Assembly (NCBI GenBank): GCA_009885825.1
Contig: VFJY01000011.1
Coordinates: 1 to 64,000 of the forward strand
Length of the DNA stretch: 64,000 bases
From: Rhodobiaceae bacterium
GTDB taxonomy: Bacteria; Pseudomonadota; Alphaproteobacteria; Rhizobiales; Aestuariivirgaceae
Direction of reading: 5' to 3'
Part shown: in pieces, positions 36,024 through 42,971 of the stretch
Layout: every line of letters begins with the position of its first letter
Position numbering within the stretch: the stretch's first letter is position 1
The notes under the pieces: generated by a model
What the model saw: only the letters and a program-made list of their open reading frames with translations
What the model was told of the DNA's origin: nothing
Database searches by the model: none
Position numbers and translations under genes: made by a program

Positions 36024-36788
36024 ATGACCCCCGTTACCTCGCTGCAAAATCCCATAATCAAGCTTATCCGCTCCCTGTCCGAAAAGAAATTCCGCAGGGA
36101 AACAGGGCTGTTTGTGGCCGAAGGCTGGGACATGCTGAACCGGGCGCGAAAGCAGGGTTGGGTGCCGGAGCATTTGCTGTCAACCGAACCCATATCGCCC
36201 TGGGGCGAGGCGCAACCGCTGCTGGTGAGCAAAAAAATCGTGGCAAGTTTAAGCAGCCAGAGCAATCCCCACAGCGCGTTAGCTACTTTCAGGCAGCGTT
36301 ACGCGTCAGGGATCGCCCAATCAGGCGTGTGGGTGGCGCTGGAGCACATGCGCGATCCCGGCAATCTGGGAACCATAATCCGCACCGTTGATGCCGTGGG
36401 TGCCAGCGGTGTGGTGCTCGTTGGTGATTGCTGCGATCCCTTTTCCAGCGATTGCGTGCGGGCAACAACAGGTTCCATTTTTAGGGTTCCACTGGTGCGG
36501 ACGGAAGCGTCGGCATTTGTTGCCGTGTGCAAGACCTGGCCCGGCGATGTCATCGGCACAGCCATGAAGGCAAATGAGGATTACAGGCGGCCCTACAGAT
36601 CCCCCACCCTGCTTCTTATGGGCAGCGAAGGCGCTGGACTTTCTGAGAAGCTATCGGAAGCTTGTAATATTGTGGCGCGCATTCCCATGACCGGAGATGC
36701 CGAGTCGCTCAATGTGGCCACGGCGGCGGCACTCATGCTTTATGAAATCCGGCGGGCAGAGTTGAAATCGTTTGCCCGCCATTGGTGA
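36024..36788 (+). CDS. SpoU/TrmH-family RNA 2'-O-methyltransferase
   Basis: A 254-residue SPOUT methyltransferase using SAM to methylate a ribose 2'-OH, probably in 23S rRNA or tRNA. An N-terminal substrate-binding domain (VTSLQNPIIKLIRSLSEKKFRRETGLFVAEG) precedes the three family motifs: 'MRDPGNLGTIIRTVDAVGASGVVLV', 'LLMGSEGAGLSEKL' and 'IPMTGDAESLNVATAAALMLYE'. The ATG at 36024 is chosen over a GTG at 36015. It is divergent from the molybdoenzyme gene with only 35 bases between. The exact RNA target is not readable from sequence. Confidence 0.9.
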   Translation: MTPVTSLQNPIIKLIRSLSEKKFRRETGLFVAEGWDMLNRARKQGWVPEHLLSTEPISPWGEAQPLLVSKKIVASLSSQSNPHSALATFRQRYASGIAQSGVWVALEHMRDPGNLGTIIRTVDAVGASGVVLVGDCCDPFSSDCVRATTGSIFRVPLVRTEASAFVAVCKTWPGDVIGTAMKANEDYRRPYRSPTLLLMGSEGAGLSEKLSEACNIVARIPMTGDAESLNVATAAALMLYEIRRAELKSFARHW

Positions 36789-36873
36789 AACTGCCTCACC
36801 AATCCACTACAATCTGGACCTTGAGAAAGAGAGCGTCAGTGGGCTAACTTTCAACGCAGAGGGAGAATTCCAT

Positions 36874-39294
36874 ATGAAAACGCATGCGCGGGTTGTTGTT
36901 GTGGGCGGCGGCGTCATGGGCGTGGGGTTGCTCTATCATCTGGCGCTTGAGGGATGGAGCGATGTGGTGCTGGTTGAAAAGGGAGAGCTGACGTCCGGCT
37001 CCACCTGGCATGCGGCGGGGCAATGCCCGCAGTTCAACGGCTCGCTCAACATGTCCAAGGTGCATCTCTATGGAACCCAGCTTTACCCGCAACTGGAAAA
37101 GCTCACGGGACAGGCGGTTTCCTGGCATGGTTGCGGCGGCCTGCGGCTGGCGACGACTGATGAGGAAGTGAACTGGTTCAAATATGTCTATGGCGTTTCC
37201 CGCCTTGCCGGTTACGAATGCGAAATCATCGGGCCTGCGGAGATCAAACAGTATCATCCCTTCCTTGAAATCTTCGACGTGAAGGCGGCATTCCGAACCA
37301 TCACTGATGGCCATGTGGCCCCTGCTGACATCACCAACGCCATGGCGGCGGGGGCGCGGCAGCTGGGTGCGGAGATCTATCGGCGCTGCCGCGTTGTTGA
37401 TATCAGGCCAATGGCGAATGGCGAGTGGAACGTTATCACGGAAAACGGCAACATCTCGTGCGAGCACGTGGTGAATTCCGCCGGCTCATATTGTGACGTT
37501 GTGGGCTCATGGACGGGCCACAATGTCCCCATCATCAATATGCTGCATCACTACATGATCACCGAACCACTGAAGGAACTCATCGATCTTGAAATCGAAT
37601 TGCCGGTGGTGCGCGACCCCTACTCCCATGCCTATTTGCGGGAGGAAACCCATGGGGTTTTGGTTGGCCCCTATGAGACCACAACAGCCCATGTCTGCTG
37701 GGACGGGAAGCCTCCGGCCTGGGATTTTGAAAGCGAGCTGGTGGCGCCTGAACTGGACCGCCTTACCCCTTGGCTGGAAAAGGCCAGTGAGCGTCTGCCG
37801 CTGTTTGGCCAGGCTGGATTGAAAAATGTCGTTTCCGGCGCCATCACCCATACGCCGGATGGCACCTATCTTTCAGGCCCCGCCACCGGCCCCAGGAATT
37901 ACTGGATGCATTGCGGCGCTTCCATTGGCATTTGCCAGGGCGGCGGAGCTGGCAAATATCTGGCGCAATGGATGGTGCATGGACAAGCCGAGATCAACAT
38001 GCGGGAATTTGATCCGCGCCGCTTCGGCAACTGGGCCACCAAGGATTACACCACGGAAGTTTCCATCGCCGACTACCACCACATGTATTACTGCTACAAG
38101 CCGGGCGAGCAGCATACGATTGGGCGCGGGCTTCGCAAGTCGACACTTTATGACAAGCTGAAGTCCCATGGCGCGCAATTCTCCCAGATCTTCGGCTGGG
38201 AGCGCGTCCGCTGGTATGACCCTTCGGGCCAGGGCGAGGATTTTTCCTTCAAGCGCTCAAACTGGTTTGACGCGGTGCGGGCGGAAGCCATGGCTGTGCG
38301 TGAGAGCGTCGGACTGATGGACTTGTCAACCTTCACCAAGTTCGACGTCACGGGCAAAGACGCTTACAACTTCCTGTTGCGTATTTGCGCGAACAAAATT
38401 CCCACCAGGGACGGCGGCATTATTCTGGGCCACCTGCTGAATGAGAACGGTTTCATCGAATCCGAGATCACGGTTACCCGGCTTGGCCAGGAGCATTTCT
38501 ATGTGCTTTCGGCAGCCGTTGCCCAATTGCACGACAAGGATCAGCTGGAATGGCGCAAGAGGCCCGGTGAGGCAGTTGAAATAACTGATATTACGGATGA
38601 ATTTGGCGTTCTGGTGCTGGCCGGCCCGCGCGCGCGCGAAGTGTTGCAACTTTGCACCACTTCTGATCTTTCTAATGCGGGGTTGCGCTGGCTGACCGGA
38701 AAGGTTGCCATGGTGGCGGGCGTCAATATCAGGTTGCTGCGGGTCAATTATGTGGGCGAATTGGGCTGGGAGCTGCATGTGCCCATGAAGGAAATGCCGC
38801 AAATTTTCGATAGTTTGCTGGCGGCTGGTAAACCCTACGGGCTGAAATTGTTCGGCACATACGCCATGAATTCGCTGCGCATGGAAAAATCCTACCGTGG
38901 CTGGGGTTCCGAACTCACCAGCGAAGTCGACATGTTCGAGGGCTCGATGGAGCGCTTTTTCCATAGTGATAACAGAGAGTTTACGGGAAAGTCTGCCAGC
39001 CTTGCCAGGCAGCGGCGCGGCCCCCGGATAAAGCTCGTATGCCTGGAAGTCGCCAATACTGATTGCGATTGCATAGGCAATGAACCGGTTTATTGCGGTG
39101 ACAAAATTGCAGGTGTCACCACGTCCGGCGGCTATGGCCATGCGGTCAAGAAATCCCTGGCCTTTGCTTATGTTGAGCCTGGCCTGGCAAATATCGGCAC
39201 CGATTTTGACGTGCTCATGTTCGGCGAACGCCGAGCAGCCAAAATCATACCCGAATCAGCCTGGGATCCGTCGAACTCTCGATTGAAAGCCTAG
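36874..39294 (+). CDS. Dimethylglycine/sarcosine dehydrogenase-like FAD enzyme with aminomethyltransferase domain
   Basis: An 806-residue two-part flavoenzyme. Residues ~6-370 are a DAO-type FAD domain starting VVVVGGGVMGVG, with 'GSTWHAAGQCPQFNG' next to it; the His there corresponds to the FAD-attached His of dimethylglycine dehydrogenase relatives. After a linker, residues ~430-800 form a GcvT-like tetrahydrofolate domain ('ESVGLMDLSTFTKFDVTG', 'YVGELGWELHVPM', 'AGVTTSGGYGHAVKKSLAFAYV'). Such enzymes oxidatively demethylate N-methyl amino acids and pass the one-carbon unit to folate. The ATG at 36874 has GGGAGA upstream; the open frame reaches further back, into the methyltransferase gene. 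Confidence 0.88.
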   Translation: MKTHARVVVVGGGVMGVGLLYHLALEGWSDVVLVEKGELTSGSTWHAAGQCPQFNGSLNMSKVHLYGTQLYPQLEKLTGQAVSWHGCGGLRLATTDEEVNWFKYVYGVSRLAGYECEIIGPAEIKQYHPFLEIFDVKAAFRTITDGHVAPADITNAMAAGARQLGAEIYRRCRVVDIRPMANGEWNVITENGNISCEHVVNSAGSYCDVVGSWTGHNVPIINMLHHYMITEPLKELIDLEIELPVVRDPYSHAYLREETHGVLVGPYETTTAHVCWDGKPPAWDFESELVAPELDRLTPWLEKASERLPLFGQAGLKNVVSGAITHTPDGTYLSGPATGPRNYWMHCGASIGICQGGGAGKYLAQWMVHGQAEINMREFDPRRFGNWATKDYTTEVSIADYHHMYYCYKPGEQHTIGRGLRKSTLYDKLKSHGAQFSQIFGWERVRWYDPSGQGEDFSFKRSNWFDAVRAEAMAVRESVGLMDLSTFTKFDVTGKDAYNFLLRICANKIPTRDGGIILGHLLNENGFIESEITVTRLGQEHFYVLSAAVAQLHDKDQLEWRKRPGEAVEITDITDEFGVLVLAGPRAREVLQLCTTSDLSNAGLRWLTGKVAMVAGVNIRLLRVNYVGELGWELHVPMKEMPQIFDSLLAAGKPYGLKLFGTYAMNSLRMEKSYRGWGSELTSEVDMFEGSMERFFHSDNREFTGKSASLARQRRGPRIKLVCLEVANTDCDCIGNEPVYCGDKIAGVTTSGGYGHAVKKSLAFAYVEPGLANIGTDFDVLMFGERRAAKIIPESAWDPSNSRLKA

Positions 39295-39593
39295 AGCGCC
39301 GTCAGGTTCTTGGTTGGCGGCAGTTCTTCCCACGAGCTTCCCGCCGCAATAATGCAGGTCTTGCCGGTGGGCTGCGTCACCATAATGGTCCAAGTGCCCT
39401 TTTCGGATGTGAAGATTTCAACCAGATTGGTCTGGTTTGCAATGCCCAAGGCCTTGCTAGTTTCCTTGTATTTGTCGGCTAATGTCTTAATGAAATCAGC
39501 ACGATCGCCGCAGGGAAACTGAGCTTGCGCCGGGTTGGCGGTGGCCAACGCCAAGAAAGACAAACTCGCAACTACAACATTCAGTTTAAGCAT
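39291..39593 (-). CDS. Small exported protein of unknown function
   Basis: A 100-residue protein with a signal peptide cut after AQA (about residue 24). The ~76-residue mature part contains two Cys ('FPCGDRADF' and 'GKTCIIAAG'), able to form one disulfide, and the pattern 'TWTIMVTQPTGKTCIIAAGSSWEE'. I recognise this as a common small exported type in Hyphomicrobiales, but it has no known role. A GGAGG precedes the ATG. It overlaps the flavoenzyme gene tail by four bases. Confidence 0.75.
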   Translation of the reverse strand: MLKLNVVVASLSFLALATANPAQAQFPCGDRADFIKTLADKYKETSKALGIANQTNLVEIFTSEKGTWTIMVTQPTGKTCIIAAGSSWEELPPTKNLTAL

Positions 39594-39595
39594 AA

Positions 39596-39644
39596 GTCCT
39601 CCAGTTCCGCCGTCCGAGGCGCCGCCGGAGGTATCTCAACCTCC
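39596..39644 (-). promoter_or_regulatory. Leader with mutually exclusive GGAGG/CCTCC pairings
   Basis: In the leader of the small exported-protein gene (minus strand), GGAGGT (39644-39639) can pair with ACCTCC (39632-39627). The same CCTCC could instead pair with the GGAGG ribosome-binding site at 39600-39596. Two alternative hairpins, one hiding the ribosome-binding site, are therefore possible. Seen by eye; no energy was computed. Confidence 0.3.
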
Positions 39645-39779
39645 TGAGGTCAGGCAGGCCTCGGAGAGGCTATGTCGATTAAATCGTTCATAAACAGCTC
39701 CAAATACTCGTACGATCCGATGATGCGCCCAATAGGTTAACGAATTGCGAAAAGCCCCCCGATGCTCTAGCTAGCCGGG

Positions 39780-40676
39780 ATGCCCCCGCAGCAGCAAAAG
39801 TTAACCGGAATTGCCCTCATGATCGGGGCCATGCTGGTGCTGCCATTTCTGGATGTGGTGGCAAAAATACTCGGGCAGCAGGAGGTTCCTATCATCCAGA
39901 TCGTCTGGGCCAGGCTTTTGTTTGGCATGACGATGACGGCCCCCTTCGTTCTGCAATCAGAAGGTGTAAGGGGACTTTGGCCGCAGCGGCCCTACATGCA
40001 TGCGATACGGGCCGTTCTGCTGATCATCGCCACGGGGCTGTTTTTTTGGGCCTTGAAGTTTCAGGGCATCGCCGAAACCTTGGCGATTTTCTTTGTGCAA
40101 CCCCTCATTATCACGCTGCTTTCGCCTTTCGTGCTGGGCGAGAAAGTCGGGCCAAGGCGCTGGTTTGCCGTGGGTGTGGGTTTTGTGGGCACCATGATCA
40201 TTATTCGCCCCGGTTTTCAAAGCCTTGCGCCGGGCGTATTCATGGCGCTGGGATCGGGAGCGTCAATTGCGATCTATATGCTGATGACGCGCAAGATCGC
40301 CACCCGCGAGGCCCCGCTGGCAAGCATTTTTCATACGAGCCTCGCTGGCACGGTTTTCACAACAATCGCCGTGGCGTTGGTCTGGCATCAGCCGACACCT
40401 GAACAGTGGTGCCTGTTCCTGCTTCTCGGTGGCATCGGCACGCTTGGCAACTATCTCATCGCAAGGGCCTATCAGGTGGCGGAAGCCTCGCTTCTGGCTC
40501 CCCTGGGCTATACGGAAATGATCATGGCGGTTTTCGCCGGCTGGTATTTCTTCGGCGATTTTCCGGATGTCTGGACGTTTGCAGGCGTTGGCATTCTCAT
40601 CGCCTGCGCCATCTATATTTCCTACCGGGAGCGGGTGAGAAAAATTGTGCGCGCTGAGGTCGGCGAGTTTTTATAG
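39780..40676 (+). CDS. DMT-superfamily (EamA) transporter
   Basis: A 298-residue inner-membrane protein with ten predicted TM helices in two EamA repeats. The first repeat begins at about residue 8, the second at about 150 after 'PGVFMALGSGASIAIYMLMTRK'. The repeat-end motif 'VAEASLLAPLGYTEMIMAVFAGWYFFGDFP' is typical of drug/metabolite exporters. The substrate is unknown. It is a single gene, convergent with the TMEM175-type gene. Confidence 0.87.
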   Translation: MPPQQQKLTGIALMIGAMLVLPFLDVVAKILGQQEVPIIQIVWARLLFGMTMTAPFVLQSEGVRGLWPQRPYMHAIRAVLLIIATGLFFWALKFQGIAETLAIFFVQPLIITLLSPFVLGEKVGPRRWFAVGVGFVGTMIIIRPGFQSLAPGVFMALGSGASIAIYMLMTRKIATREAPLASIFHTSLAGTVFTTIAVALVWHQPTPEQWCLFLLLGGIGTLGNYLIARAYQVAEASLLAPLGYTEMIMAVFAGWYFFGDFPDVWTFAGVGILIACAIYISYRERVRKIVRAEVGEFL

Positions 40677-40678
40677 GC

Positions 40679-41254
40679 TCAGTTTTTCATCATGCGTTCA
40701 ATTCTACTGTCAGGTACGAACCACATTAACGCAACGGCTATGTAGAGAGCGCCAGAAATCCACGGATAGTAAAGAGCCAGGGCAACGGCAACTACATAGG
40801 CGAGGAGTGACACTTTGCCTTTGAAGTCCGAACCGATTGCTTTGGCAATATCTGAGTCTTTTCCATGTGTTCCGATGATTGCCATGACAAGAATTGTATA
40901 GGCTATGGCCGCAGCCAGCAGGTTTACGCCGTAAAACACCACCGGCCACGTTGCGAAATGGTTTTCGCCCATCCAGCCCGTGGTGAAGGGAAACAGCGAA
41001 AGCCAAAACAGCAGATGCAAATTGGCCCACAGCATGCCGGCGCTCACGCGCTTGACGGCATGCAGGAGATGGTGGTGATTGTTCCAGTAAATGCCAACAT
41101 AGGCAAAGCTCAGCACATAGCTGAGGAAGATTGGACTCAGCTCCCAGAGGGCCGATAGTTCGGGATTATGGGGAACTTTCAATTCCAAGACCATGATCGT
41201 GATGATGATGGCGATCACACCATCGCTGAATGCTTCAAGCCGCGTTTTGCCCAC
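40679..41254 (-). CDS. TMEM175/DUF1211 family potassium-channel-like protein
   Basis: A 191-residue membrane protein with six TM helices. The first helix carries the family's filter motif RLEAFSDGVIAIIITIMVLEL (R...FSD); bacterial members form tetrameric K+ channels. Start choice: a GTG at 41254 lies seven bases after AGGAG, whereas the in-frame TTG at 41260 is too close to that site. It ends two bases from the convergent DMT gene. Confidence 0.83.
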   Translation of the reverse strand: MGKTRLEAFSDGVIAIIITIMVLELKVPHNPELSALWELSPIFLSYVLSFAYVGIYWNNHHHLLHAVKRVSAGMLWANLHLLFWLSLFPFTTGWMGENHFATWPVVFYGVNLLAAAIAYTILVMAIIGTHGKDSDIAKAIGSDFKGKVSLLAYVVAVALALYYPWISGALYIAVALMWFVPDSRIERMMKN

Positions 41255-41317
41255 AATCAAACTCCTCGCCGAATCAATTGGAATACTACCCGCACCCCGA
41301 AGTGCCTCGCAATGCGG

Positions 41318-41355
41318 GGCCTCGAAGGTGTTTGCCGCACGGGCGTTCCGAGGCC
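41318..41355. repeat. Intergenic hairpin between the VUT and TMEM175-type genes
   Basis: GGCCTCGAA (41318-41326) pairs with TTCCGAGGCC (41346-41355) with one bulged base. The loop is 19 bases. It has no T-run on either strand. It could be an mRNA 3'-end stem for the VUT gene or a REP-like palindrome. Only one copy was noticed in the window. Confidence 0.35.
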
Positions 41356-41391
41356 TTGCTCTCGCAAAGCATCACGGCGTGAGGAGGATCG

Positions 41392-41883
41392 TCAGGCAGC
41401 GGCAGGCCTGGAATCTTCCCGCAATTTCAACAAGTACCAGACAATCGCCACGCCCAGCACCTTGCTGGCCATTTCGGTCCCGAAGGCGGCGGGTGTCAGA
41501 TAGTCAGCCAAATATTGGAAGGCCAGCGTGTCCAGCGGAACTGCGACAAGGCTCGAGATCAGGATGCGCGATTGCAGGGGGCGTTTGGTGAAGGAATAGA
41601 TCGCCCAGTCGGCCATTTCAGAAAGCACGAAGGCTGACACGCTGGCAATTGCGATGGCCGGATCGACCATAAGATAGGTGACGATGCCGGCCAGCAGTGT
41701 GGCGAGCAGGACCTTGTGGCCAATTTCGCGTTGGGCGTAGTCGCGCAATACAAACACGAAGCCGACCACGACATTGGCGAAGTAAAGATCGCCCAGCGCC
41801 GTGCTCCACGGCGCCACCGCCGTGAACAGCCAGTTCACGAATATGATCGCGATTATGTAGAGGGCGACCCAGATGCCTTTCAT
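41392..41883 (-). CDS. VUT-family transporter (YhhQ/queuosine-precursor transporter-like)
   Basis: A 163-residue integral membrane protein with five or so TM helices, matching the DUF165/VUT family ('[26 protein letters not shown]', '[49 protein letters not shown]'). E. coli YhhQ imports the queuosine precursors preQ0/preQ1. This protein is shorter than YhhQ (about 220), so substrate is uncertain. Its ATG overlaps the ndk stop by four bases, an unusual partner. No preQ1 riboswitch is expected in this position and none was seen. Confidence 0.8.
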   Translation of the reverse strand: MKGIWVALYIIAIIFVNWLFTAVAPWSTALGDLYFANVVVGFVFVLRDYAQREIGHKVLLATLLAGIVTYLMVDPAIAIASVSAFVLSEMADWAIYSFTKRPLQSRILISSLVAVPLDTLAFQYLADYLTPAAFGTEMASKVLGVAIVWYLLKLREDSRPAAA

Positions 41884-42302
41884 CCGACGATTTCCGCTGC
41901 CTTGAAGCAGAGCTTGATTTCTTTTTTGGCGGTTTCGGCGCTGTCGGAACCATGGACGGAATTGGCTTCAATGGACTCGGCGAAGTCCTTGCGGATGGTG
42001 CCTGCGTCGGCATTGGCCGGATTGGTGGCACCCATGATTTCACGATACTTGGCGACGGCATTTTCGCCCTCAAGCACCTGCATCACGATGGGGCCGGAGG
42101 TCATGAATTTCACCAGGTCCTTGTAGAACGGGCGCTTGGCGTGAACAGCATAGAATTTCTTGGCGTCAGCCTGCTTCCACTTGGCGCGGCGCTGGGCAAT
42201 AATACGGAGGCCGGCACCCTCAATCTTGGCGTTGATGGCACCCGTGAGATTGCGGCGGGTTGCGTCTGGCTTGATAATGGAGAAAGTGCGCTCGGTGGCC
42301 AT
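41880..42302 (-). CDS. ndk: Nucleoside diphosphate kinase
   Basis: A 140-residue cytosolic enzyme that passes the terminal phosphate of ATP to other NDPs through a phospho-His. The N-terminus ([17 protein letters not shown]) and the catalytic His in '[21 protein letters not shown]' are canonical, and the length is exactly typical. It overlaps the VUT gene by four bases and is divergent from the DUF924 gene across about 110 bases. Confidence 0.96.
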   Translation of the reverse strand: MATERTFSIIKPDATRRNLTGAINAKIEGAGLRIIAQRRAKWKQADAKKFYAVHAKRPFYKDLVKFMTSGPIVMQVLEGENAVAKYREIMGATNPANADAGTIRKDFAESIEANSVHGSDSAETAKKEIKLCFKAAEIVG

Positions 42303-42412
42303 AATTAGTCCCTGTGTTGCGTATTGGATCGGCTCGCCTTCTACGCAGCTTGCGGCGAAGTTGCAAGGCTTTGGAGGAGGCGGTAATTGTTACAGGGAAT
42401 GAGGGTCAGGCG

Positions 42413-42952
42413 ATGTGGGTTGACGATGTAGTCAGATTTTGGTTTGAGGAACTGGCGCAGGACGACTGGTTCAAAAAGAGTGACGCGACAGACGAAGCGA
42501 TCCGCGGCCGCTTCTTGTCGATACATGGGGAGTTGATGGCGCAGAGTGGCAAACTCGACAGCGCAAGCCCACTTGCCATGCTGGCTGGCATCATCGTGCT
42601 TGACCAGTTTTCGCGCAATATGTTCCGGGGCACACCTCGCGCTTTTGCGTCAGACACCTTCGCGCTCCGGCTTGCGCGTGATGTTGTTGGCCCGGGCCTG
42701 GACAAGGCCATGACCAAAGATCAAAGGCTTTTTGTCTACCTGCCCTACGTGCACAGCGAAAACGCCGCTGATCAGGCGCGATCAGTTGAGTTGATGAATG
42801 AACTCGAAGACGCCGAGCTGACTAAATACGCAGTCGCGCATAAGGCGATCATTGATCGCTTCGGACGCTTCCCGCATCGCAACGCCATATTGGGCCGCCC
42901 GTCGACGGAAGAAGAAATCGCGTTTCTGAAAGAGCCCAACAGCTCGTTCTAG
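42413..42952 (+). CDS. DUF924 family protein
   Basis: A 179-residue helical soluble protein. The DUF924 pattern is clear: 'VVRFWFEELAQDDWFKKSDATDEAIRGRF', 'PLAMLAGIIVLDQFSRNMFRGTPRAFASD' and 'LFVYLPYVHSENAADQARSVELM', ending 'GRFPHRNAILGRPSTEEEIAFL'. Function is unknown; the fold is TPR-like. The ATG at 42413 is preferred over an upstream one at 42314 because it begins the domain. Its 3' end lies inside a strong hairpin. Confidence 0.85.
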   Translation: MWVDDVVRFWFEELAQDDWFKKSDATDEAIRGRFLSIHGELMAQSGKLDSASPLAMLAGIIVLDQFSRNMFRGTPRAFASDTFALRLARDVVGPGLDKAMTKDQRLFVYLPYVHSENAADQARSVELMNELEDAELTKYAVAHKAIIDRFGRFPHRNAILGRPSTEEEIAFLKEPNSSF

Positions 42953-42963
42953 AGCTGTTGGGC
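42934..42963. terminator. Hairpin between convergent DUF924 and OmpA-domain genes
   Basis: GCCCAACAGCTC-GTTCTA-GAGCTGTTGGGC is a perfect 12-base stem with a six-base loop. It includes the DUF924 stop codon. On the minus strand it is followed by TCTTTC; on the plus strand there is no T-run. Its place between converging genes suggests a (possibly bidirectional) terminator. Confidence 0.7.
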
Positions 42964-42971
42964 CTTGTGGC

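Noticed and set aside
41884..42412. preQ1 riboswitch for the VUT transporter
   Set aside because: The transporter is the second gene after ndk with overlapping codons, and I see no preQ1-type pseudoknot sequence ahead of ndk.
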